Positions 16,550 through 24,242 of a stretch of DNA of 64,000 nucleotides are shown here, one piece after another. Source of the stretch: Desulfoferula sp040751985 (GTDB lineage Bacteria > Desulfobacterota > Desulfarculia > Desulfarculales > Desulfarculaceae); the NCBI GenBank assembly GCA_040751985.1, contig JBFMFU010000063.1, forward strand, positions 1 to 64,000, read 5' to 3'. The notes below the pieces were generated by a model. The model was not told the DNA's origin. It worked only from the letters and a program-made list of their open reading frames with translations, and did no database searches. Numbering within the stretch: the stretch's first letter is position 1; the number at the start of each line of letters is the position of its first letter. Position numbers and translations under genes: made by a program.

Positions 16550-17803
16550 ATGAATAAAAAGAGTGACGGCAAGGGTTCGGATCTGGTCTGTTCCTTCTGC
16601 GGCAAGAGCCAGGATGAGGTGAAGAAGCTCATCGCCGGCCCCTCGGTGTACATCTGCGACGAATGCATCGAACTGTGCAACGAGATCATCGAGGAGGAGT
16701 ACCAGAAGGAGGAGGCCGCCACCCGCCTGGCCATCCCCAAGCCCATCGAGATCAAGGCCATCATGGACGAGTACGTGGTGGAGCAGGAGCGGGCCAAGAA
16801 GATCCTGTCCGTGGCCGTGCACAACCACTACAAGCGCATTGACGCCAAGATGGACATGGGCGGCGTGGAGCTGCAGAAGTCCAACATCCTGCTGGTGGGC
16901 CCCACCGGCTGCGGCAAGACCTTGCTGGCCCAGACCCTGGCCAAGATCCTCAACGTGCCCTTCACCATCGCCGACGCCACCACCCTCACCGAGGCCGGCT
17001 ACGTGGGCGAGGACGTGGAAAATATCATCCTCAACCTACTGCAGGCCGCGGACTACGACGTGGAGCGGGCCCAGCGGGGCATCGTCTACATCGACGAGAT
17101 CGACAAGATCGCCCGCAAGAGCGAGAACCCCTCCATCACCCGCGACGTGTCCGGTGAGGGCGTGCAGCAGGCACTACTCAAGATCATCGAAGGCACTCAG
17201 GCCTCGGTGCCCCCCAAGGGCGGCCGCAAGCATCCGCAGCAAGAGTTCGTCAAGGTGGACACCACCAACATACTCTTCGTCTGCGGCGGCGCCTTCGTGG
17301 GCCTGGACAAGGTGATCAAGGGCCGCCTGGGCACCAAGATGATGGGCTTCACCGCCGACATCAAAGAGGGCCAGCAGGAGACGCCCCTGGGCGACGTGCT
17401 GGCCAAGTGTCAGCCCGAAGACCTGATCAAGTTCGGCTTGATCCCCGAGTTCGTGGGCCGGCTGCCGGTGGTGGCCACCCTGGAGGAGCTGTCCGAGGAG
17501 GCGCTGATCCGCATCCTCACCGAGCCCAAAAACGCCCTGGTCAAGCAGTACCAGAAGCTGTTTGAGATGGAGGGCGTGGACCTGAAGTTCACCGACGAGT
17601 CGCTGGTGGCCGTGGCCAAGGAGGCGCTGCTGCGCAAGAGCGGCGCCCGCGGCCTGCGCTCCATCCTGGAGTCGACGATGCTGGACATCATGTACGAGCT
17701 GCCCTCCCTCAAGGGAGTCAGCGAGTGCGTGGTGGGCGAAGAGGTGATCAAGGCCGGTGAACAGCCCCTCTTGCTATATTCCGACCGGGCCGAGTACGCC
17801 TAG
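16550..17803 (+). CDS. clpX: ATP-dependent Clp protease ATP-binding subunit ClpX
   Basis: 417-residue AAA+ unfoldase delivering substrates to ClpP. It has the N-terminal C4 zinc-binding domain (CSFCGKSQ and CDECIELC), Walker A GPTGCGKT, Walker B IVYIDEIDKI, and the C-terminal sensor-2 region KSGARGLRSILE. All expected parts are present at normal length. Confidence 0.97.
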   Translation: MNKKSDGKGSDLVCSFCGKSQDEVKKLIAGPSVYICDECIELCNEIIEEEYQKEEAATRLAIPKPIEIKAIMDEYVVEQERAKKILSVAVHNHYKRIDAKMDMGGVELQKSNILLVGPTGCGKTLLAQTLAKILNVPFTIADATTLTEAGYVGEDVENIILNLLQAADYDVERAQRGIVYIDEIDKIARKSENPSITRDVSGEGVQQALLKIIEGTQASVPPKGGRKHPQQEFVKVDTTNILFVCGGAFVGLDKVIKGRLGTKMMGFTADIKEGQQETPLGDVLAKCQPEDLIKFGLIPEFVGRLPVVATLEELSEEALIRILTEPKNALVKQYQKLFEMEGVDLKFTDESLVAVAKEALLRKSGARGLRSILESTMLDIMYELPSLKGVSECVVGEEVIKAGEQPLLLYSDRAEYA

Positions 17804-17894
17804 GTCCGGTCCGGGGCGGGCGGCCGCCTACGGGCCACCTGTTAGCCAGATGAGCCTTACGCCAGACATACTCCTCGGCGAGAGAGGATAGGAT

Positions 17895-20291
17895 ATGCGT
17901 GCGCCCTTGATGCCGCTGCGGGACGTGGTGGTGTTTCCCCAGATGGTGGCCCCCCTGTTCGTGGGGCGGGACCGCTCGGTGGCGGCCCTGGAATACGCCA
18001 TGGAGCACGGCAAGACCATCTTCCTGTCCACTCAGCGCGAGGCCCGCGTGGACGAGCCCGACCAGGGCGACATCTACCAGGTGGGCACCCTGAGCACGGT
18101 GCTGCAACTGCTGCGCCTGCCCGACGGCACGGTCAAGGCCCTGATCGAGGGCAAGGAGCGGGCCCGCATCCGGGAGTACCTGCCCAACCCCGACTTCTTC
18201 ATGGTGGAGCTGGAGGTCCTGGACCAGCGCTTCCCCACGGACCTGGAGTCCGAGGCCCTGATGCGCTCGGTGGTGGCCACCTTCGATCAGTACGCCAAGC
18301 TGAACAAGAAGATCCCCAAGGAGGTGCTGCTCTCGGTGGGCGCCATCGGCGACCCGGGCGCCATGGCCGACAGCATCGTGGGCCACCTGCCCCTGAAGCT
18401 GGACGACAAGCAGAGCCTGCTGGAGCTGCTGGAGCCCAACCAGCGCCTGAGCCGCCTGTTCGAGCTGCTGCGCGCCGAGATCGAGATACTGCAGATCGAG
18501 CGGCGCATCAAGGGCCGGGTCAAGCGCCAGATGGAGAAGACCCAGCGCGAGTACTATCTGAATGAGCAGATGCGCGCCATCCAGAAGGAGATGGGCGAAA
18601 AGGACGACCTCAAGAGCGAGGTGCGCGACCTTGAGGAAAAGCTCAAGAAGATGCGCATGCCCCGCGAGGCCCGCCAGAAGGTCGAGGGCGAACTAAAGAA
18701 GCTGAAGATGATGTCGCCCATGAGCGCCGAGGCCACGGTGGTGCGCAACTACGTGGACTGGCTCATGTCCCTGCCCTGGTACCAGCGCACCCGTGACAAG
18801 CTGGACATCAGCGAGGCCCAGACCATTCTGGACGAGGACCACTACGGCCTGGAAAAGCCCAAGGAGCGCATCCTGGAGTTTTTGGCCGTGCAGTCGCTGA
18901 CCAAGAAGATCAAGGGCCCCATCCTCTGCTTCGTGGGCCCTCCTGGGGTGGGCAAGACCTCCCTGGCCCGCTCCATCGCCCGGGCCATGGGCCGCAACTT
19001 CATCCGGGTCTCCCTGGGCGGGGTGCGCGACGAGGCCGAGATACGCGGCCACCGCCGCACCTACATCGGCGCCCTGCCCGGCAAGATCATCCAGTCCATG
19101 CGCCGGGCCGGCAGCATCAACCCGGTGTTCTGCCTGGACGAGGTGGACAAGATGTCCACCGACTTCCGCGGCGACCCCAGCGCGGCGCTCTTGGAAGTCC
19201 TGGACCCGGAGCAGAACTTTTCCTTCAACGACCACTATCTGGACCTGGATTACAACCTGTCCGAGGTGATGTTCATCACCACGGCCAACACCCTCTACTC
19301 CATCCCCGCGCCCCTGCAGGACCGCATGGAGATCATCCGCCTGCCCGGCTACACCGAGCTGGAGAAGCTGGGCATCGCCAAGCAGTTCCTGCTGCCCAAG
19401 CAGGCCAAGGCCAACGGCCTGAAGCCCGAGCAGGTGCTACTCAGCGACAACGCCATCCTGGAGATAACCCGGCGCTACACCCGGGAGGCTGGGGTGCGCA
19501 ACCTGGAGCGCGAGCTGGCCAGCGTGTGCCGCAAGTCGGCCAAGAAGCTGGTCAAAGAGCACAAGCCCGAGGGCCAGGTGCGGGTGGCCAAGAGCGGCGT
19601 GGAGGCCTTCCTGGGCGTGCCCAAGTTCCGCTACGGCCGGCCCGAGGACGAGGACCACGTGGGCCTGGCCAACGGCCTGGCCTGGACCGAAGTGGGCGGC
19701 GAGGTGCTGACCACCGAGGCCATCGTCATGCCCGGCAAGGGCAAGCTGACCATCACCGGCAAGCTGGGCGAGGTGATGCAGGAGTCGGCCCAGGCCGCCC
19801 TGAGCTACGTGCGCTCCCGGGGCAAGGCCCTGGGCCTGCCCGAGGACTTCTACCTCAAGGTGGACCTGCACATCCACGTGCCCGAGGGCGCCATCCCCAA
19901 GGACGGCCCCTCGGCCGGCATCACCCTGGCCACGGCCCTGGTCAGCGCCCTGACCCGCATCCCGGTCCGGGCCGACCTGGCCATGACCGGCGAGATCACC
20001 CTGCGCGGCCGGGTGCTGCCCATCGGCGGCCTGCGCGAAAAGGTGCTGGCCGCGCACCGGGCCCACATCTCCAAGGTCCTGATCCCCAAGGACAACGAGA
20101 AGGACATCAAGGAGATACCCCCGCGGGTGCTCAAGGCGGTGGAGCTGGTGCCCGTGGAGCACATGGACCAGGTGCTGGCCCAGGCCCTGGCCGTGGAGGA
20201 CCCCGCGGCCATCTTCAGCGAGCGGCCGGCGCCCTACGCCATCCCGCCGGCGGACAAAGGCCAGAAAACGCCGGACATGGTGGCGCATTAG
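17895..20291 (+). CDS. lon: ATP-dependent protease Lon
   Basis: 798-residue AAA+ serine protease for degradation of misfolded and regulatory proteins. It has the N-terminal substrate-recognition domain (PLMPLRDVVVFPQMVAP), Walker A GPPGVGKTS, Walker B VFCLDEVDKM, and the catalytic Ser-Lys dyad in PKDGPSAGITLAT and LPIGGLREKVLAA. The start ATG at 17895 follows GAGAGGATAGG. It completes the tig-clpP-clpX-lon block. Confidence 0.97.
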   Translation: MRAPLMPLRDVVVFPQMVAPLFVGRDRSVAALEYAMEHGKTIFLSTQREARVDEPDQGDIYQVGTLSTVLQLLRLPDGTVKALIEGKERARIREYLPNPDFFMVELEVLDQRFPTDLESEALMRSVVATFDQYAKLNKKIPKEVLLSVGAIGDPGAMADSIVGHLPLKLDDKQSLLELLEPNQRLSRLFELLRAEIEILQIERRIKGRVKRQMEKTQREYYLNEQMRAIQKEMGEKDDLKSEVRDLEEKLKKMRMPREARQKVEGELKKLKMMSPMSAEATVVRNYVDWLMSLPWYQRTRDKLDISEAQTILDEDHYGLEKPKERILEFLAVQSLTKKIKGPILCFVGPPGVGKTSLARSIARAMGRNFIRVSLGGVRDEAEIRGHRRTYIGALPGKIIQSMRRAGSINPVFCLDEVDKMSTDFRGDPSAALLEVLDPEQNFSFNDHYLDLDYNLSEVMFITTANTLYSIPAPLQDRMEIIRLPGYTELEKLGIAKQFLLPKQAKANGLKPEQVLLSDNAILEITRRYTREAGVRNLERELASVCRKSAKKLVKEHKPEGQVRVAKSGVEAFLGVPKFRYGRPEDEDHVGLANGLAWTEVGGEVLTTEAIVMPGKGKLTITGKLGEVMQESAQAALSYVRSRGKALGLPEDFYLKVDLHIHVPEGAIPKDGPSAGITLATALVSALTRIPVRADLAMTGEITLRGRVLPIGGLREKVLAAHRAHISKVLIPKDNEKDIKEIPPRVLKAVELVPVEHMDQVLAQALAVEDPAAIFSERPAPYAIPPADKGQKTPDMVAH

Positions 20292-20307
20292 CAGGCTCTT
20301 TAGGCCC

Positions 20308-20336
20308 TTGACACCAGGGCTGCCAGTTGATAAATA
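20308..20336 (+). promoter_or_regulatory. Sigma-70-like promoter for the tRNA pair
   Basis: A consensus TTGACA (20308-20313) is followed after 17 bases by TAAATA (20331-20336), about 58 bases before the tRNA-Val gene. The -35 is perfect, the -10 weak. Confidence 0.5.
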
Positions 20337-20394
20337 GGAGTCCCCTTTGCCGGGGTGCTGGGGCCGGGCGCCGAAGCGCGCGGCCCCGGAGCTT

Positions 20395-20470
20395 GGGCGG
20401 GTAGCTCAGTTGGGAGAGCATCGGCCTTACAAGCCGGGGGTCACAGGTTCGAGTCCTGTTCCGCCTACCA
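20395..20470 (+). tRNA. tRNA-Val (anticodon TAC)
   Basis: 76-base cloverleaf with D-arm TAGCTCAGTTGGGAGAGC, anticodon stem TCGGC/GCCGG enclosing loop CTTACAA (anticodon TAC, decoding GTA and probably other GTN codons), T-arm ACAGG-TTCGAGT-CCTGT and an encoded 3' CCA. The acceptor stem has two G-T wobbles at its ends (G1 and G7). Confidence 0.93.
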
Positions 20471-20538
20471 TCAATCCCGCTGGGGAGATGGGGGCTGGAC
20501 CAGGGCAGCCCTGGCAGCCGGGAAAATAGAATATACGC

Positions 20539-20619
<81 letters not shown>

Positions 20620-20625
20620 TTTCGA

Positions 20626-20652
20626 GGACTAGCCGCTGGGCTGGTCCTTTTC
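20626..20652 (+). terminator. Rho-independent terminator after tRNA-Asp
   Basis: GGACTAGCC pairs with GGCTGGTCC around a GCTG loop (one T-G pair), followed by TTTT. It ends the tRNA transcript 10 bases after the CCA. Confidence 0.75.
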
Positions 20653-20757
20653 CTTTGGTCTGGTTGGAGGAAGGTTGGAAACTAGCCCTATGATTTAAAA
20701 TGCTTTGACCATACCTTCGGGATGATAGGCTAACTCATATTCCTTGCGGAACGTTTC

Positions 20758-21336
20758 ATGAAAAAAGCGAAAAATACATCTCCTTTGTCTGATACCGGGC
20801 CCAAGGCGCTTATTCGCCCGGCCACGGAATCCGACCTGAAGGCCGTGCATGCCATATATTCCCGTTACGTGCTGCATGGCCTGGGAACCTTCGAAGAGAC
20901 GCCGCCTTCATTGAGTGAATTATCGTCGCGCCGCAGGTTCGTTCTGAGCCTCGGCCTGCCCTACCTGGTCGCCGAAGTGGACGGACGGTTCGCCGGCTAC
21001 TGCTACGCCTCTGAGTATCGTCCCCGGCCGGCCTACCGATACACCATTGAGGATTCCGTCTACGTTTCGGAGGAGTGGTGTGGATGCGGCATCGGGACGG
21101 CCTTGCTGAGGGAGCTAATCGCACGATGCGAGGCAGGGCCCTGGCGGCAGATGGTAGCCGTCATCGGCGACAGCGGAAACACCGCTTCCATCGCCCTGCA
21201 CCGCCGCTCAGGTTTCCGACACGTCGGCACGCTGCGTTCGGTGGGCTTTAAGCTGGGCCGCTGGGTGGACACCGTATTGATGCAGCGGGCATTGGGCCTC
21301 AGCGATAGCGCCCCGCCCAGGGACTGCGGGGCTTAA
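20758..21336 (+). CDS. GNAT-family N-acetyltransferase (phosphinothricin acetyltransferase-like)
   Basis: 192-residue acetyltransferase of the Pat/YncA-like group. It shows IRPATESDLKAVHAIYSRYV at the N-terminus, the FEETPPSLSEL segment typical of phosphinothricin/methionine-sulfoximine N-acetyltransferases, EDSVYVSEEWCGCGIGTALL as the acetyl-CoA loop (Q/R-x-x-G-x-G/A-like, here CGCGIG), and NTASIALHRRSGFRHVG. The conserved arginine in the loop is replaced by cysteine, which deserves a check. No good Shine-Dalgarno precedes the ATG. The gene is bracketed by the tRNA-Asp 3' end and its imperfect copy, so it is probably acquired. Confidence 0.85.
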   Translation: MKKAKNTSPLSDTGPKALIRPATESDLKAVHAIYSRYVLHGLGTFEETPPSLSELSSRRRFVLSLGLPYLVAEVDGRFAGYCYASEYRPRPAYRYTIEDSVYVSEEWCGCGIGTALLRELIARCEAGPWRQMVAVIGDSGNTASIALHRRSGFRHVGTLRSVGFKLGRWVDTVLMQRALGLSDSAPPRDCGA

Positions 21337-21370
21337 ACTAAATCAGATCGGGCTGCCTCCGCCTTGGCGG

Positions 21371-21407
21371 AAGCCGCCAGTTCAAGTCTCCTCGTCCCCC
21401 CCATAAG
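21371..21407 (+). repeat. attR-like imperfect copy of tRNA-Asp 3' end
   Basis: The stretch GCCGCCAGTTCAAGTCTC and the following CTCGTC plus C-run and CATAA align to the tRNA-Asp 3' end with three visible substitutions, each G to C (one in the T-stem start, one before CGTC, one in the acceptor end). There is no matching 5' half, so this is not a second tRNA. The decay suggests an old integration. Confidence 0.65.
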
Positions 21408-21417
21408 TCCTAATAAT

Positions 21418-21460
21418 AGGGACTTAGCCGATTAGGCCAAGTCCCTATATTTTTTATCTT
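21418..21460 (+). terminator. Strong stem-loop with T-run at the start of the AT-rich island
   Basis: AGGGACTT pairs with AAGTCCCT, with an inner GCC/GGC stem and GATTA loop, followed by ATATTTTTT. A second AAGTCC just upstream could pair alternatively. It would stop transcription coming from the tRNA/GNAT side. Confidence 0.75.
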
Positions 21461-21507
21461 TTCATACACTCATCCCTTGTCGACCACAATATATTGCAGT
21501 CGTATAC

Positions 21508-21536
21508 TTGACAACCACAAGTCGTGGACTTAACTT
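21508..21536 (+). promoter_or_regulatory. Possible promoter of the HEPN island
   Basis: TTGACA (21508-21513), 17-base spacer, then TAACTT (21531-21536). The spacer contains CCAC-AAGTC-GTGG, a small dyad that could be an operator. The nearest downstream gene starts at 21619. Confidence 0.35.
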
Positions 21537-21618
21537 TAAAACTCTATAGGGGTCCCTTCCGGAATTAGCCTCCTTGTTCAAGACTCCAATTAACTAATAG
21601 CTTTTTTAGGAGGCTATC

Positions 21619-22182
21619 GTGGCAACCAAACTTCATATTAATATTTTTGAAGGAATAATTGACGTTGATGGCGACGAGGGGTTGGTACAAGAAATTTATA
21701 GAGACCTGAAGCCCCAAATTATAGGGCAAATTAGTAAGTTGAACCAGCACCTTCCTCATGGAAAAAATAAAACCATCGAAGGCACCAGACAAACTGAAGA
21801 ATCTAACAAAACTAATAATTCTAAGGGAGTTAAGAAGGCAAGAACCCAAATTGCGCCAAAACAAGTTTCGGACCTCAATCTTGAGGGGTTGTCTGAATTT
21901 TATGATCAATTTGCACCCAAGGGTGACTCCGAACGCATACTTATTTTCTTGAAGTATCTGCAAAGCAAAAAAAATTATCCTTCCTCCATGGATTCTATTT
22001 TTACATGTTTCATGGCCCTGAAAACTAAGTTACCTAAAGATTTTGGCTCCGCACTGAGGACGACAAGGAATCCTAAGAGATATGGCTATATAGCCTATGA
22101 GTCATATAACGAGATAACAATAACATCCGTCGGAGAAAACCATTTTAATTTTAGTTTAGCGAGAAGTGAAACGAGCAAATAA
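21619..22182 (+). CDS. Hypothetical protein, first gene of AT-rich HEPN pair
   Basis: 187 residues, GTG start behind a clear AGGAGG at 21609-21614. I do not recognise a named family. Residues 1-35 (IFEGIIDVDGDEGLVQEIYRDLKP) look like a short beta-beta-alpha unit, followed by a polar Lys/Asn/Thr-rich linker (about 45-85), then a region (LSEFYDQFAPKGDSERILIFLKYLQ ... YGYIAYES) that could fold as a winged helix. No transmembrane segment or signal peptide. Codon use and base composition are strongly AT-rich compared with neighbours on both sides. Its stop overlaps the start of the HEPN-motif gene by one base, so the two are co-translated and probably act together. Confidence 0.75.
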   Translation: MATKLHINIFEGIIDVDGDEGLVQEIYRDLKPQIIGQISKLNQHLPHGKNKTIEGTRQTEESNKTNNSKGVKKARTQIAPKQVSDLNLEGLSEFYDQFAPKGDSERILIFLKYLQSKKNYPSSMDSIFTCFMALKTKLPKDFGSALRTTRNPKRYGYIAYESYNEITITSVGENHFNFSLARSETSK

Positions 22183-22940
22183 TGGAAGCCGCAAATCGAT
22201 TCTACAAATCCCTTGAGAAACCACTTGATCTGAATCAGGCTGAGTTAATTGATTTATTTATTTACTTCCTAACTGTTGAACTAGAGGAACCCATTGTCAC
22301 ACGGCAAGCAATAGAAAAATGTTTTGAATTGTGCGATCTTCGCGTCCCAGCACGGATTGCTTCACATCTTTCAGAGGGTATCAGAGCCAAGCCGCCCAAA
22401 TTTATAAAAAAAGATGGTGGATATCGTTTGGAAAGAAATATGCGCGAGTCGCTGGAAGCCAAACTAGGCACTCGCAAGACAGTTTCTCAAACCAGCGCTG
22501 CTTTGCGAAAACTAGAATCCAAATTACAGGATGGCCCCAAGAAGACTTTTCTTACCGAACTTTTAGATTGTTTCGAAGCTGGTGCCAATCGCGCGGCTAT
22601 TGTAATGTGTTGGATACTTACTGTTGACCACCTTGCTGACCATATATTCAAGCACAAACTTAATGATTTCAACTTGGCCTTATCAAAAGATAAAGACAAG
22701 AGAATTAAAGTTAACAAAGTAACTTCAAGAGAAGAGTTTAGCGATATTCCAGAAGGCAAGTTGATAGAACTTTGCAGGGTTTCAGGTATTATCTCCAAGG
22801 ATGTTCGAAAAATTCTAGATGAAAAATTGGGCACAAGAAATTCCTCTGCCCATCCATCCTCTGTAACAATTAAAAAAAGTAAAGTCATAGACTTCGTTGA
22901 AGATCTTGTTGAGAACGTAATTTTGAAGTATCCAGATTGA
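22182..22940 (+). CDS. Putative HEPN-domain protein, second gene of AT-rich pair
   Basis: 252 residues, ATG at 22182 overlapping the previous stop (TAATG). Residues 20-95 (ELIDLFIYFLTVE ... GYRLERNMRESL) look like a winged-helix module similar in layout to the end of its partner. Residues 125-252 are helical and contain Arg219-Asn220-x3-His224, the exact R-N-x3-H pattern of HEPN ribonucleases, within KLGTRNSSAHPSS, followed by a helix ending at the C-terminus. The HEPN core may resemble DUF4145-type proteins. An RNA-targeting toxin or defence effector is a reasonable inference from motif, pairing and island context; no target or trigger can be read from sequence. Confidence 0.75.
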   Translation: MEAANRFYKSLEKPLDLNQAELIDLFIYFLTVELEEPIVTRQAIEKCFELCDLRVPARIASHLSEGIRAKPPKFIKKDGGYRLERNMRESLEAKLGTRKTVSQTSAALRKLESKLQDGPKKTFLTELLDCFEAGANRAAIVMCWILTVDHLADHIFKHKLNDFNLALSKDKDKRIKVNKVTSREEFSDIPEGKLIELCRVSGIISKDVRKILDEKLGTRNSSAHPSSVTIKKSKVIDFVEDLVENVILKYPD

Positions 22941-23176
22941 TTTTAAATTTATTGTCTCCCCGCTGGGCTGGCCGCCAGGTCGCCTCTATTCGTTTTCGGC
23001 CCCGGTCCCCTAACCGCTTCCACCTTCTACCGGCAACAACCATTCCATTTTCACTGCACCCGTTTGTCCGGCACCTGACCGCGCCCGGTTTGCCCCCGGA
23101 GCCATGCTGCCAGCAGAAGGCGGGGTTCATCCGCGGAGCCGCCGCAAACCACAGCCATCAGGTAGAGAGTCGAATC
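22941..23176. other. Junction between AT-rich island and GC-rich chromosome
   Basis: Base composition changes from AT-rich to GC-rich around 22950-22980. I see no gene, tRNA or clear repeat in this stretch. It presumably contains the original promoter region of the truncated isomerase gene. Confidence 0.4.
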
Positions 23177-23400
23177 ATGCTTAGCCTGGGAGCCGCCACC
23201 GTCAACTACCTGAACCGCTACTCCCTGAAAGAACCCCTGGACCATGTGGCCGCCTGCGGCTTCCGCTACATCGAGCTGATGAGCACCATGCCCCACATGT
23301 TTCCCCGCCATCTCTCCGCGGCCCAGCGCCAGGACCTGCGCCGGGCCCTCGCCAGCCGGGGCCTCAGCCTGACCAGCCCGCAGCCCGCCTACCGCGCGCA
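23177..23400 (+). pseudogene. Truncated sugar-phosphate isomerase/epimerase (AP-endonuclease-2-like TIM barrel), N-terminal fragment
   Basis: From ATG 23177 the frame reads MLSLGAATVNYLNRYSLKEPLDHVAACGFRYIELMS and continues to about GLSLTSPQPAY, which looks like the first ~70 residues of a xylose-isomerase-like TIM-barrel protein (normally about 270-300). Similarity then stops and the frame runs into the 3' end of the oppositely oriented SDR gene. The remaining ~200 residues are missing, so this is a deletion remnant. The frame upstream of 23177 shows no family-like sequence. Confidence 0.65.
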
Positions 23401-23414
23401 ACTATTGCCGCGGC

Positions 23415-24203
23415 TCAGAGCACGGTGCGGCCGCCGTCTATGCCCAGTGTCTGGCCGGTGATGAAGTTGGCCGCCTCCGAGGCCAGGAACACCACCGCGC
23501 CCATGATGTCCTGGGCCTGGCCCACCCGGCCCAGGGGCGTGAACTCCACGATGCGCTGGTAGGTGGCCGGATTGGCCAGGGGCGCCTCGGTGAGCGGCGT
23601 GGCGAAGTAGCCCGGCGCCACGGCGTTGACGTTGATGCCGTAGGGGGCCCACTCCGCGGCCAAAGCCTTGGTCAACATGACCACGCCGGCCTTGGTCATG
23701 GCGTAGACCGACATGGCCAGGCCCTTGCGCACCAGAAAGGCCGCGGCCGAGGCCATGTTGATGATGCGGCCGCCGCCGCGCTGCTTCATCACCCGGGCCG
23801 CCGCCTGGCAGCCGAAGTACACGCCGCGCTGGTTGGTGCGCACCACGGCGTCGAACTCCTCCGGGCTCAGCTCCAGGGCCGCCTTGCGCACGTTGATGCC
23901 GGCGTTGTTGACCATGATGTCCAGGCCGCCCAGCTCGCTGACCGCGGCCTGCACCATGGTCTGCAGGGATTCCACCTCGCGCACGTCGGTCTGGGCCAGG
24001 TGCGCCCGCCGGCCCAGGGCCTGTATCTGGGCGCAGGTGTCCTCCCCGTCGCTGCGCGAGCCGTGGTAGGTCACCAGCACGTTGGCCCCGGCCTGGGCCA
24101 GGCCCACGGCGATCCACTTGCCTATGCCGCGGCTGGAGCCGGTGACTGCCGCCACCTTGCCCGTAAGGTCAAAGGCCGGCAGCCGGTTGGTGGTAGGGTC
24201 CAT
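23415..24203 (-). CDS. Short-chain dehydrogenase/reductase (SDR), FabG-like
   Basis: 262-residue NAD(P)-dependent oxidoreductase. Cofactor loop TGSSRGIG, NNAG motif (IMVNNAGINV), catalytic Ser in NMASAAAF and Tyr-x3-Lys in SVYAMTKAG, and the C-terminal GQTLGIDGG. A likely polyol, sugar-acid or 3-oxoacyl substrate cannot be told from sequence. It is the last gene of a minus-strand run with a TRAP permease, TAXI binding protein and GntR regulator, so its substrate is probably what the TRAP system imports. Confidence 0.9.
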   Translation of the reverse strand: MDPTTNRLPAFDLTGKVAAVTGSSRGIGKWIAVGLAQAGANVLVTYHGSRSDGEDTCAQIQALGRRAHLAQTDVREVESLQTMVQAAVSELGGLDIMVNNAGINVRKAALELSPEEFDAVVRTNQRGVYFGCQAAARVMKQRGGGRIINMASAAAFLVRKGLAMSVYAMTKAGVVMLTKALAAEWAPYGINVNAVAPGYFATPLTEAPLANPATYQRIVEFTPLGRVGQAQDIMGAVVFLASEAANFITGQTLGIDGGRTVL

Positions 24204-24242
24204 GTTTCATCCATCCTGCTTGAAGAGGCTCCGCGGCCGCGC

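Noticed and set aside
21361..21407. A second tRNA gene in the island
   Set aside because: Only the 3' half resembles tRNA-Asp; no D-arm or anticodon arm precedes it. It is better read as an attachment-site copy.
22937..23461. A 174-residue protein covering the whole frame
   Set aside because: Only the part after 23177 resembles a family, and it is truncated; the N-terminal 80 codons look like noncoding DNA in frame.
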